Shown: positions 1 to 13,189 of the stretch, one piece after another
Numbering within the stretch: position 1 is the first letter of the stretch
Layout of the letters: the number at the start of each line of letters is the position of its first letter
NCBI GenBank assembly: GCA_009176605.1
Contig: SEYY01006931.1
Location: forward strand, 1-20,000
Length of the DNA: 20,000 nucleotides
Origin: Armadillidium nasatum
Lineage: Eukaryota > Arthropoda > Malacostraca > Isopoda > Armadillidiidae
Direction of reading: 5' to 3'
Notes under the pieces: generated by a model
Seen by the model: the letters and a program-made list of their open reading frames with translations, nothing else
The model's database searches: none
What the model was told of the DNA's origin: nothing
Program-made: the position numbers and the translations under genes

Positions 1-82
1 TTTAGTCTTATAAACTGTCCCCTACTTTCAGTCTCTCTTGACTCTCTTTCCCTGCGAGGTGACGCTGTCGCACTCTCTTTTC

Positions 83-275
83 TATAGATACTACAACGGC
101 AGGTGTTCGAGGGAGTTGACCTCTCGCATTCCATCACCATTGCGTGGCCCTCGGAGCACAAAGGGTGCCTTGCTTGCACATGAATTTTTTGTGAAGCATT
201 GCAAACTCTAGGCTTGCACGTTTGTGGTACCTCCTTTCTAGCCACATCTGTTCTGTGAAACTCCCTACCTTCGTC
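83..275. repeat. Diverged dispersed-repeat fragment (copy 1)
   Basis: Two short blocks here recur near 17942-18020. Block one is GTTGACCTCTCGCATTCCATC at about 115-135 against GTTGATCTCAAGCATTCCATC. Block two runs from TGTGGTA to ACATCTGTTCT at about 223-254 and matches its partner at roughly 80%. The blocks are closer together in the other copy, so one copy has an internal deletion or the other an insertion. No coding potential is seen and I do not recognise the family. Confidence 0.4.
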
Positions 276-425
276 TGTTTTTCCTGCTGTATTTAATCTA
301 CCTCTATTTAAATCCTCTGTCTGTGCCCACCTGAGAGATCTACTTTAGATTCGGGATTGGGTGGGTTTTCTTTTATCTTTTAATTATGTCCCCTCCTTGA
401 AAGAGGCTTTGCTCGTGAGTAGCGG

Positions 426-1155
<730 letters not shown>

Positions 1156-1182
1156 TTTTTTTTTTTTTTTTTTTTTTTTTTT
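1156..1182. repeat. Poly(T) run, 27 nt
   Basis: A homopolymer of 27 T, 30 bp left of the second (TA)n tract. It could be the reversed A-tail of an old retroposon, but no retroposon body is recognisable next to it. Confidence 0.9.
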
Positions 1183-1211
1183 GTTGCTATACCATAAATT
1201 GATTATTTTTG

Positions 1212-1481
<270 letters not shown>

Positions 1482-1713
1482 GTACATGTGAGATTGGGCA
1501 TAGAAGTTAAGTCTGGGGTCAGAGAGTTTGACAGAGAAAGGGTGAGACTGTAGAAAGTCGTGTCGCACGAGCCCTTCTCAATGAAGGAGGTATGCGACTT
1601 GAGAGGTCAGAGGTTGTGGGAGCATAGGCACTCCAATGTCAGTCAAGGGTATAGAGACCCTCTGATTAGATGAAACTCGAAAAGGGGCGAACCAAAGGGC
1701 AACGGAATGAAAA

Positions 1714-5283
<3,570 letters not shown>

Positions 5284-6295
5284 TGTAAAGGAGGGTGAGA
5301 AAAGTATGAGGAGTAAACAGGTATCTGATAGAAAAGATCGACGATGTAGGAAGAAGAATTAGAAAGAAATATACTATCAAGTTGGAAAACAGTTGTAGGG
5401 AGGAGATCCAGATAGAAGGTAAATATAAGCTCAAGTACTATTGAAAAGTCTTATTGGTTGTATTTCTTTTCTTTTTATATATAATTATTGAGATCAACAC
5501 ATCCAATAGTTTCTAACGGTAAGATTCAATTTCAGGGACCACTCATGTTACGAGCAATAAAACAAAATTCCGAAATCAAAACATTTATGAAGCTTATGAA
5601 TATTAACATTCTTATAGATTATTATTATTTAATAATTATAGAAATTACTCAAAACCTTAGAAAAAAAATGAACTTACAAATAATAAGATAAATAATTTTT
5701 GGATTATTATGGATTATTCCACAGTCCTACCGAGAATTACTATTTACAATTTCATTAATGAATTATTCATTACCAACCTATTGTTGTTAATTTCTTTAAC
5801 CAGACCAATAACTGTATTAATACTATTTATTGGTAAAATTTGCAAGATGATCTATGGGCCAATCACTTCACTTTCCCTGTTTACGATTTTGGGTAACTTG
5901 ATGAAATCCCAATGTTAAAAGCCTAAAATAAAACATTCCCATTATTGCTTTTCTTCTTTTATGCATTCAATACAACAATACTTTATACAATTAATATGCC
6001 CATACCTTGATGATGTAACAAGGCTTATATTCCGTATTTCTAGATATCACAGGTAAGTTTTTGAGGATAAGATTAATCTTCAGTTTCTAAATCCAATATG
6101 GGTATAAATAATCAACAACCTTCAATATAATTTCAGGTTATAAAAAAAACTTCATCAATAATACCACAGGTATAAGAGTATAAGTTAACAAAAGAATCTT
6201 TTCTGAAATTAACAAATAAATATTTTTATTAAGAAAAATAAGTAAAATAAAACACACCTAGTAAAATAAAACAAACCTATCACCTAACCCCTACA
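5284..6295 (-). repeat. 3' LTR (1012 bp)
   Basis: Begins TGTAAAGG and ends CCCCTACA on the plus strand, so in element orientation it reads TGTAGGGG to CCTTTACA with TGTA/TACA ends. The inner boundary at 6295 is fixed by the adjacent polypurine tract and by divergence from the other LTR's flank. A TATATAAAA box candidate lies at 5481-5473 on the minus strand. Small open frames inside (5488-5691, 5709-5918) are not conserved between the two LTR copies and are not genes. Confidence 0.95.
6241..6278. repeat. 19-bp tandem duplication in LTR U3
   Basis: AGTAAAATAAAACACACCT is followed at once by AGTAAAATAAAACAAACCT, with one mismatch. The same pair occurs in the other LTR at 15648-15685. It lies at the upstream (U3) end in element orientation, where repeated short motifs often form enhancers; that role is inferred. 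Confidence 0.8.
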
Positions 6296-6307
6296 TTCCT
6301 CCCCATT
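6296..6307 (-). other. Polypurine tract (PPT)
   Basis: On the minus strand AATGGGGAGGAA runs directly into the LTR start TGTAGGGG. A purine-rich stretch abutting the 3' LTR primes plus-strand DNA synthesis in LTR retroelements. A second purine-rich stretch (minus strand TTTTGGGGGAGATT, about 6320-6333) lies slightly upstream and might be an auxiliary tract. Confidence 0.85.
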
Positions 6308-6385
6308 AAGCCTATAATCTCCCCCAAAAGAAAAAAAAAAGGATACTTTATTATTGTACACTCGTAAATACATTAATATTAATAT

Positions 6386-7510
6386 TTAATAATAATAATT
6401 ATTAATAAGTCTCGCTTTTTCCGCTTCCAGGATGGTTGACATGCTATTAATAGCGTCAAGGTAATCTTGTACTGAAGGGTTTGGAGGGGCAATATCTCGA
6501 ATAGCATTTTGCATGATGACATAAACCCTTCGTTCAGCCAAGGAAGCTACCAGGTTTGGATTTATTTGACCTGATATTCCTTCTTGTGGTTGAACCTCAT
6601 AGGTTTATGTAGTATCCCGGATCAATTGATGTTCTGGATGGATTCGTGATTACAATTGGAATTTCTTCCGGTCTATTATCTATTTGATCTTCTTCCCTTT
6701 CCCGAGGGATATAAATGTCTTGGGTTCTTTCTAATGAAACCCCGGGATTTGGGACAATTTGTAATGCCCCTCGAATTAATGCATCGTGGCCTTTAATGAA
6801 CCACTTTAAGAATTCTCGATTACCATGCAAACCCATCAGTCATAATTTCTTGGAGTCCAAGGATTTCTGTTTCTTTCCTTAAGTATCTGGTGTGTAGAGG
6901 AACATAATTCTCAGAACGTCTGTTTCCAGTCATACTGTAATACCTATTAATGGCATGATTAGCCTTCAAGAATTTTTTATGAGGCCAAGAAAATTCATCA
7001 GTAGCAATCTTCCCAAACTTGTTCATATACTTTTATACTGTGATTTCTCATGGCATGTGGATTTAAATACGGATGATTTAACAACATGTCTTTATCCACC
7101 ATGCCATGTTTCCTAATTATTTTCTTTTGATTAAAAGTATATAAGTCCTTTATAGTTGGAATTACTAAAAAAACTTGACAGTTTGAGTTGACCCTCTTAG
7201 CGATATTAACTAAATTCGTCATGATTGGGCCCACTACTGACAAATCCATATCCAGTTTTGGTTCTACTATTCTAGTATAAGGCCTTTGAGAATGTAATGG
7301 CCTCATTTCCCAAGCCATGCACGTCAAGGCCCAAATGAGCACAACTCGGGTATCTTCCGTCATCCATTGGTGTAAAACTTCTTCACATGTCAATAATGTT
7401 CTACCAGATCTACAACTTGCTCGAACATCCACGTTCCATTCTTCTCGTAATAAATCATGATGTCTCTCAAACATATCAACTTCACTGTCGCCAATAACGA
7501 GCAAAGCCAT
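6386..7510 (-). CDS. Third ORF, SGNH/GDSL hydrolase-like, with three frame breaks
   Basis: Starts at the ATG at 7510 in a strong context (ACCATGG). The first segment (7510-6998) opens with LLVIGDSEVD, matching SGNH block I with Ser at codon 9. SCRSGRTL (Gly about codon 36) fits block II. The strands VVLIWAL and CQVFLVIP fit the flavodoxin-like core. The usual block III Asn (GxND) is not evident. Frame changes near 7012-7014 (CCC) and 6832-6834 (CCC) lead into segments ending at 6820 and 6597; block V Asp and His (DG-x-H) lie at 6837-6835 and 6827-6825, across the second break. A third change near 6604-6606 (TTT) leads to a frame open to a TAA at 6388-6386. Total is about 370 codons if all three are single-base insertions. 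No signal peptide or membrane segment is seen, so it is not a typical Env. The SGNH call is motif-based; enzymatic activity is uncertain. Confidence 0.6.
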
Positions 7511-7591
7511 GGTGTCTGAAATCTACAATTTTTTCAATTAATTGACTTTCATTAATGAACCAATTATTTTATATACCTAGCTAATGGTAAT

Positions 7592-8299
7592 CTATATTGC
7601 CTTGGTTAATACATGTGGCAAATCCTTAACAGGCCCCCGTGATCGAGTATGCGGACGTCGATTGTCTACATTACTTGCATTCTTATTTTTTATTATGTTA
7701 TTGGTATTTTCCCAACTCATACAAGTCTTTTCCAATTCATCCTCAATGAACTCTCCCTCAACCGAGCCATTCGACTGACTAGATTCATTGCTGTCATAAG
7801 TAATTATTTGATTATCTACACTGAGTAAATCGGAAAATTGTGGAATCTCCTCCAACACTTCAGTACCAGAAAAACAAGAGTCATTAGATTGAAAGAGAGG
7901 AGAACTTTGAGAATTATTATGCTGATTCATTTCCGGTAAAATGTCCTGAAAAGTGTGAACCAAAAAGGAACCCCCAGGTATGTCTACAGGATGCCATTGA
8001 ACTATAGCATTATCTACAGGCAGTGGGTTATAATAATCGTCTAAAAAAGAAAAGTCATTATAACTTTCCAATAAGTTCTTGTGATAACGGTCCGAGGGAG
8101 CGGTAGTGACAATTATAGAATCAGAACTCGATGAATTACTTGAACGAGTTATAATATTACTAATAGGAGTACTAAACCTATTTCGGTTAAGATCTAAGGT
8201 ATTACTAAGTAATTCATTAGAAGAAAATCCTGAAAAAGAAAATGTTTCTATCCCAGAGAATACCACAGTTTTACTACTTTTGTTCATCTTATCATGCAT
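7592..8299 (-). CDS. Ser/Asn-rich acidic ORF, or C-terminal tail of Pol
   Basis: A frame of 235 codons from the ATG at 8299, whose first 8 bases overlap the pol stop (ATGCATGA). The protein is rich in Ser, Asn and acidic residues and probably largely disordered. It ends in a basic stretch, NRRPHTRSRGPVKDLPHV, like the basic tails that close many gypsy Pol proteins. Two readings are possible. It may be a separate small ORF translated by reinitiation at the overlap. Or it may be the tail of Pol, separated by one more single-base insertion in the CCCC run at 8326-8329; every other break in this element has that form. No domain is recognised. The next ORF starts 82 bases downstream. Confidence 0.5.
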   Translation of the reverse strand: MHDKMNKSSKTVVFSGIETFSFSGFSSNELLSNTLDLNRNRFSTPISNIITRSSNSSSSDSIIVTTAPSDRYHKNLLESYNDFSFLDDYYNPLPVDNAIVQWHPVDIPGGSFLVHTFQDILPEMNQHNNSQSSPLFQSNDSCFSGTEVLEEIPQFSDLLSVDNQIITYDSNESSQSNGSVEGEFIEDELEKTCMSWENTNNIIKNKNASNVDNRRPHTRSRGPVKDLPHVLTKAI

Positions 8300-8873
8300 T
8301 ATCCGTTTCTTCCTCAATTCCACTACCCCTATTTTCAACAAGCCCTACAGTTTCTTTAAGGTCTTTAAGTTTCTCTAGAAGATTAGGTAATTTACTATAT
8401 ACATTAATATTTAATGGAGATCTCTCAAACCCAAAAAAATCCTGTTCTTCCGAATCCCCCCCATCCCCTGAACTAACATTAATATGGTCCTTTATTTGAT
8501 ATGGGTTTGTGTTATCCCTAATATCGTTTCCAACAGCATTAACGTCTTCCACTGACTCCACTTCAGCAACCTCCCGATCCAATACTACTTCATCACTAAA
8601 AAAATAATTCCGAAATATAGCATTCCGGAATAAATAAGCGGGAACATCAACCCACTTTCTGAGATGACTAAAATGAATCCTTTCCTCGTGATTACCCGGG
8701 GCATTTAAACGGGTTATTACATAGGTAAGATCATTTTTGTTAATATGAGTGATCTTATAGGGTCCCTCCCATCTGGCCTTGAATTTATTTAATGTTTGAT
8801 GACCTTTATGGAAAACCCTGCGAGCAACCTTCTGACCCATTTTAAACGGTCTGAAATTTAGACTTCCCTTCAC
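8292..8873 (-). CDS. Pol segment: integrase C-terminal GPY/F module
   Basis: Continues the integrase after a frame change in the T-run at 8887-8890. The GPY/F module is clear: RPFKMGQKVARRVF, then KARWEGPYKITHI (GPY at codons 37-39), then FSHLRKW around codons 68-74. Proteins with this module bind DNA and help integration in many Ty3/gypsy elements and retroviruses. After about codon 80 the sequence becomes acidic and low in recognisable structure, and it ends in TGA at 8294-8292. The listed 5' end is only where this frame becomes distinct; the true protein would enter from the upstream frame. Confidence 0.85.
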   Translation of the reverse strand: MKGSLNFRPFKMGQKVARRVFHKGHQTLNKFKARWEGPYKITHINKNDLTYVITRLNAPGNHEERIHFSHLRKWVDVPAYLFRNAIFRNYFFSDEVVLDREVAEVESVEDVNAVGNDIRDNTNPYQIKDHINVSSGDGGDSEEQDFFGFERSPLNINVYSKLPNLLEKLKDLKETVGLVENRGSGIEEETDNA

Positions 8874-9114
8874 ACCAATATTGTGGAAAAGTTGTAGTAT
8901 GGGAGGTATGTGCCTGGTGTAATAAAAAATCAGATGGTGACATGTTTAGGGAACTGTGTCGGGTGTTGTTATATATTAATACGGCAGAGGCAATATGGTG
9001 GTCCCAGTCAAGGGGTCTTTCTTTCACTAATATTTTTAACATTTGTATTAGACTACGATTAAATCGTTCACATATTCCATTACTAGCTGGATGTAAGGGG
9101 TGAGGTTTTAACAT
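8842..9114 (-). CDS. Pol segment: integrase core, catalytic Glu part
   Basis: This frame carries the third catalytic residue of the integrase: ASNGICERFNRSL, Glu codon at 9069-9067, followed by the helix WDHHIASAVLIYNNTRHSSL typical of gypsy integrases. Upstream, the frame joins the 9083-11035 segment across a frame change in the GGGG run at 9097-9100. With one base skipped there, the spacing from the second Asp to this Glu is 35 residues, the expected D,D-35-E value. Downstream it breaks again in the run at 8887-8890. Confidence 0.85.
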   Translation of the reverse strand: MLKPHPLHPASNGICERFNRSLIQMLKILVKERPLDWDHHIASAVLIYNNTRHSSLNMSPSDFLLHQAHTSHTTTFPQYWCEGKSKFQTV

Positions 9115-11035
9115 GAGTTATATTAAATTCATTCAAAACTGAGGTAAATTCGGAGGATATGAATTCAGCACCATTGTCGGTGAGTAACCGAATCGGTACC
9201 CGAAGTAAGAAAGGTAACATATGATTTTTAAATGCTGTAGCAACTGTACAACTTTGTTTATTTTTAATTGGCATGACAAACACCCATTTCGAAAAATGGT
9301 CTATTAATACTATGCAATATTTATTTCCGGTAGCAGTAACAGGAAACTGAATCAAATCCATTGCAAGAAGATCAAAAGGATGTTTGGCAACAATTTTTAT
9401 CATAGGCGGGGTAATATTGGAGGAATAAGTTTTTAACTTTTGGCATATAGGGCAACATTTAACAATATCAGAAACTAACTGATTAACTCTGGGATGCCAA
9501 AATTGTTTATAGATTAAAGCTAATAATTTATTTCTGCCCACATGAGCACAACTGGTGTGTAAGTTTAATGTGATAGTAATTAAAAAATCCATTGAAATGA
9601 CGAACAACACCCTATTATTCATGGTTTGATAATATAATATATTATTATTAACAACTAAATTATTTTTATGCCTTTTAAATATAGAAATTTTCTTAGGCCA
9701 ACTATTTACGGGGACGTTGTTATTTATAGCATGAATTAAAGAAACTATGATTTTACAATTCTTTTGATCTTCAAGAATGTCTATTTCATTTATTTCTGAA
9801 TCTATCACTTTATCCTGATTATCATACGTATGAATTATATTAATTTTGACTACATTATTCACGCTAGTGCCCGGGCCCTGGTCATTAACAACAGGTGACA
9901 AATAATTATAATGAATCCCACCCAAACACAGCAATGAGCAAACCTTTCCCGAAAACTGATTTCCATAAACAAGGGGATTATTGTCATTGAAATATACTGC
10001 TACCTTTACTTTGTACAGTTGACTAAAAGATTCTATTATTTCAGGGATAGGTACCTGTCCTGCCAATCTCATCAATCGCAATTTTTTTCGGATATTCTTA
10101 TCATGTAACTTATACTTACATAAATTTTTTAATAAGTCATCTACCACCAAAGTTCGTATTTCGTGGTAATTTGTAATGAATCCATATAAAAAAAATGAGA
10201 AACATTTAAATAGTGCGTCACCTCCACCTGGTATTTCAATTAATTCAAATCCCTTAGGGATGTAATTGTTATTGTTATTAATATTTTCTGGTGAACAGTT
10301 TTCCAAAACATTCAAACTTGGTGATCGGGAAAGCGCATCAGCGATAATATTGTTTTTACCAGTAATATGTCTAATTTCAAATTCAAATTCATTTAATTCT
10401 TCCATGGTACGGGCCAATCTACCATCTACCAGACTCATATTTTGCAAGTATACAAGGGGCATATGATCAGTGTATATTATAAATTTAATTCCACGTAAGA
10501 AAGCCTTTAAAGATTTTACCGCCCACCTCAATGCCGCCAACTCCTTATCAATTGTACTATACCTTCTTTGTGCCCCATTAAATGTGGTGGAAATATATGC
10601 TATTGGCCTGGGGATATTATTTTGCTTTTGCGAGAGGCACGCACCTGCACCTAGATTTGATGCGTCAACATGTAGTTCCAGAGGTGAAGCCTCTGGACTG
10701 TAATTAGGAAAACCTAAAAGTTGTGGACTAATTAATTCAGCTTTCAGTTGGTCAAACGCAACTTGACACTCAGGTGTCCAATTAATTGTTTTACAACCTG
10801 TTTGGGATGATAACGGTTTGGCTATTAATGAACAGTTTGGGATATGTCGTCTATAGAAATTAACCATGCCTAGGAATTGCCGTAACTGTTTAATAGAGGT
10901 AGGTATAGGAAAATTTAAAACACCACTAAGATTCTTCTCTAGAGGCATTATTCCCTGGTCTGAGATTTTATGCCCAAGGAAATCCACCTCATGTCCGACA
11001 TAATTTTGTTTTTGAGGGCTTAAGTTTGTATCCAT
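9083..11035 (-). CDS. Pol segment: RT end, RNase H, OTU-like domain, integrase start
   Basis: Codons are counted from 11035. The RT connection (EVDFLGHKIS) and RQFLGMVNFYRRHIPN come first. RNase H follows at about 118-236 with acidic residues at Asp124 (HVDAS), Glu165 (DKELAALRW), Asp190 (YTDHMPL) and Asp233 (ADALSR). Codons 262-382 are an insert resembling an OTU domain, listed separately. Integrase then has an HHCC zinc region (His493, His498, Cys528, Cys531) and catalytic Asp560 (LLAMDLIQF) and Asp620 (LLTDNGAEF). The frame stops at 9083 after a shift at 9097-9100. Upstream it joins the protease-RT frame across a shift within about 10991-11013. The region just before the OTU insert has a poly-Asn linker. 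Confidence 0.92.
   Translation of the reverse strand: MDTNLSPQKQNYVGHEVDFLGHKISDQGIMPLEKNLSGVLNFPIPTSIKQLRQFLGMVNFYRRHIPNCSLIAKPLSSQTGCKTINWTPECQVAFDQLKAELISPQLLGFPNYSPEASPLELHVDASNLGAGACLSQKQNNIPRPIAYISTTFNGAQRRYSTIDKELAALRWAVKSLKAFLRGIKFIIYTDHMPLVYLQNMSLVDGRLARTMEELNEFEFEIRHITGKNNIIADALSRSPSLNVLENCSPENINNNNNYIPKGFELIEIPGGGDALFKCFSFFLYGFITNYHEIRTLVVDDLLKNLCKYKLHDKNIRKKLRLMRLAGQVPIPEIIESFSQLYKVKVAVYFNDNNPLVYGNQFSGKVCSLLCLGGIHYNYLSPVVNDQGPGTSVNNVVKINIIHTYDNQDKVIDSEINEIDILEDQKNCKIIVSLIHAINNNVPVNSWPKKISIFKRHKNNLVVNNNILYYQTMNNRVLFVISMDFLITITLNLHTSCAHVGRNKLLALIYKQFWHPRVNQLVSDIVKCCPICQKLKTYSSNITPPMIKIVAKHPFDLLAMDLIQFPVTATGNKYCIVLIDHFSKWVFVMPIKNKQSCTVATAFKNHMLPFLLRVPIRLLTDNGAEFISSEFTSVLNEFNITHVKTSPLTSS
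9890..10252 (-). other. OTU-like domain inside Pol, catalytic residues lost
   Basis: This lies between RNase H and integrase, codons 262-382 of the surrounding frame. It reads GFELIEIPGGGDALFKCFSF, then FLYGFITNYHEIRTLVV, and ends LGGIHYNYLSPVV. This follows the OTU cysteine-protease pattern: a PGDGNC-LF-A-S block, an LYG-x(6)-HxxIRxxVV block and a terminal HYN. In this copy the position of the catalytic Cys is Ala (GCA codon at 10216-10214) and the Asp two residues after Pro is Gly, while the C-terminal His (9913-9911) is kept. If the alignment is right the domain cannot be an active deubiquitinase, but might still bind ubiquitin. The Cys-to-Ala change needs several base changes, so it is not a sequencing slip. 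Confidence 0.62.
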
Positions 11036-12658
11036 TAACTTCCAAAGCTTTTAGTACTTGGTCCAGTGTCTGGATATGATCCTCAAAAGTCTGTCCCAAT
11101 ATAATAATATCGTCCAGGTAAACCATTACCTTGGACCAAGGTAACCCTGCCAAAGCCAACATCATCCCCCTTTGAAAAGTCGCAGGTCCGTTTTTCACCC
11201 CAAAGGGCATTTTGAGATATTCATATTGAGCTAAGGGTGTGGAAAAAGCAGTTTGTTCGATACTGTCTGGGTCCATGGCTATTTGGTAGTAACCTTTAAC
11301 CAAGTCTATTGTCGTGAAATATGTCTGTCCATACATGTTATAAATCATGTCTATTAAATTCGGAAGGGGAAATGAGTCAGTTTTGGTGACGTCATTGAGT
11401 TTACGATAGTCAATACAAAGGCGAAGTGAACCGTCGGGTTTCCTGACCGGAACTACAGGGGCTGAAAAGGGGGATTTGCTGGGTCGGATGATGTTGTGCT
11501 CTAACAAGGCCTCACATTCTTTCTCAATCTCTCGCAACAATGGACCCTGAAACCTTCGAACAGGAACTCGTACCGGTCTATTAGTTTCCAATTCTATTGA
11601 ATGTGTAATGTTATTAGCGAGTCCAACATCATTATCTCCTTTACTAAGTACGACACTATGGGATAATAAAACCTGGATTAAACTCTCTTTTTGTTGATCA
11701 TTCAAGGGAATGTCTGTAAACTGAAATTCAGAGGTGATTTTTTCAACTGTCCATTCAAATTCGGGGTTAATACTATTAATATCTACACTAGGAACTGTAA
11801 TTGAAGCTATTCGCTCTGGGGTTATTGAAGTAATTTTGCCAATAACAGTCTGTTTCCGTAAAAACTGCTCTCTATCAGAAAAATTAAATAAAGCTATTCT
11901 GGGTCTCTCCTCCAAACCATTTACAATACCTGCTAAGAACTCCAAACACTTATGCTCTTTTCCCTGAAATTCTACAATAGTATTACAAATATTAATATCA
12001 TTTTTAGGAATTTCTATAGGTATTAATTTACAATGGTGAGGAGGAACAACTATAGAATATGCGGTTACACAATTGTAAAAGGGTATATCACGACTGATGT
12101 CGTTAGAAATTATTGTAAAATTATCCAGATTTCGGTGAATTAATTCCCTATTAGTTAAATCGGGTATTAACCCATTTTCTCTCAATGATGTAGCTCCCAA
12201 AACAATATGATGATCCATAAATTGTAATGGGACCACATATAATTGCACTGGTTTGGTTCTAAAACCATTATTAAAAATCAATGGGCATTCAATATATGAT
12301 TCAATCTTTATTCGTGCACCATTCCCAAACCCACTTATGGCTTTTACATCAAGGGATGGTAACAGTTGTAAATCGGAACGAACAGGAAATACCGCTGAAC
12401 TAACCAAACTTATCCCAGCCCCCGTATCAATCATACAATCATAAAACCCTTTTTCACTGTCTTTTAAAGCTAAATTAATAATTAAAGGCTCAATATCTGC
12501 CTGACAAAGATTTATATCAACAATTTCAATGGGCTTTGAAGAGTGCATTTTCTCTATGGTTTTGTCTTGATTAATAACGAATGTATCAGTCCGAGCCATC
12601 CCATTCTGTGTAAGGTTATGTGGCTCCACAGTGTGGCTCAAAGCTGTGGAGTTTATTA
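10989..12658 (-). CDS. Pol segment: protease and reverse transcriptase
   Basis: Entered by -1 frameshift at the gag stop; the first pol-frame codon is CTA at 12659-12657, and there is no ATG near the start of the frame. Counting codons from 12641, the aspartic protease has its active site IDTGAGISLV at 71-80, with a later HHIVLGATSL block. Reverse transcriptase spans about 354-545: SAPVVPVRKPDGSLRLCIDY, motif A YFTTIDLVKGYYQIAM (Asp446), YLKMPFGVKNGPATFQR, and the catalytic YLDD at 508-511 (11120-11109). All key residues are present. The frame runs into TGA at 10991-10989, just before the conserved FLGH motif, which lies in the next frame. One base too many within 10991-11013 (an A-run on the coding strand, or the T at 10991) explains this. 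Confidence 0.95.
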
Positions 12659-12671
12659 GTTTAAATTGTCA
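12593..12671 (-). promoter_or_regulatory. Gag-Pol programmed -1 ribosomal frameshift signal
   Basis: Reading gag, the last codons are AAT TTA AAC TAA, which contain the slippery heptamer T TTA AAC (12665-12659) in the correct phase, directly before the stop (12658-12656). The pol frame is closed by TGA at 12671-12669, so the two frames overlap only across 13 bases, and the heptamer sits in that gap. Seven bases after the heptamer is a perfect 8-bp stem, CTCCACAG (12651-12644) with CTGTGGAG (12631-12624), and a 12-nt loop. Loop bases GAGCCA (12639-12634) can pair with TGGCTC (12598-12593), giving an H-type pseudoknot. UUUAAAC with a downstream pseudoknot is a known efficient -1 signal. Function here is inferred. 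Confidence 0.8.
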
Positions 12672-13189
12672 CCAAAACAACTTCCTTCATTATGCGATCC
12701 CCCACAAAGTTGACAATTCTCTATAATCTTATGCTTAGGAATTGCTCCTTTAGCGTTTTTATTGAAGGTGATGTCGTTTTCTGGGTTTTTCTGAGAATTT
12801 GTGAAAGTGAGGGTTTTGGTATCTGATGTAAGATAAGAACTGGGATTTTGCTTATCGTTTTGGCAATTCATACCTAAATGAGGGCCCTGACAAAAGGGAC
12901 ACTTTAAGTTTAGTATTAATATTTGAATAGTTGCTTTTGTAGCTCGACAATCACTTCTAATATGACCCTTTTGTTTACAATAAGAACAAATCCCCAAGAA
13001 TTTATAACAATCTCTCATAACATGTCCATCTTTCCCACAATACTCGCATTTTTGAGAGTTTTTAAAGTCGCTATCATCATCCTTGGAGGATCTATAATTG
13101 GTGAAACTGTTCTTCGTAAGGAGGTTGATTTTGATTTCTTCTAACAATATCGCTCCAACTGGGTTTAACATTAACAGTATCAATTTCAA
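12656..13189 (-). CDS. Gag segment: nucleocapsid with four zinc knuckles
   Basis: The C-terminal Gag part has four Cys/His clusters. Two are classical CX2CX4HX4C knuckles: CEYCGKDGHVMRDC (13048-13007) and CSYCKQKGHIRSDC (12988-12947). Two have a shorter CX2CX3HX4C spacing: CPFCQGPHLGMNC (12901-12863) and CQLCGGSHNEGSC (12715-12677), the last only seven codons before the stop. Such knuckles bind and package the element RNA. The region before about 13105 in this frame is probably not real protein, because upstream Gag is read in another frame up to the AAA run at 13104-13106. Ends at TAA 12658-12656, where the frameshift signal leads into pol. Confidence 0.88.
   Translation of the reverse strand: MKLILLMLNPVGAILLEEIKINLLTKNSFTNYRSSKDDDSDFKNSQKCEYCGKDGHVMRDCYKFLGICSYCKQKGHIRSDCRATKATIQILILNLKCPFCQGPHLGMNCQNDKQNPSSYLTSDTKTLTFTNSQKNPENDITFNKNAKGAIPKHKIIENCQLCGGSHNEGSCFGDNLN

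Noticed and set aside
5488..5691. Small ORF inside the LTR, with a partner at 14897-15079
   Set aside because: The two LTR copies differ in frame and length here, and the product has no recognisable feature; it lies on the strand opposite to the element.
6597..7510. Third ORF as an envelope gene
   Set aside because: No signal peptide, membrane segment, furin-like site or fusion-like stretch is seen; the motifs fit an SGNH-like fold better.
10266..10703. Plus-strand ORFs opposite pol (also 11734-11967, 12253-12444, 13826-14128)
   Set aside because: They are antisense shadows of the clearly coding minus strand.
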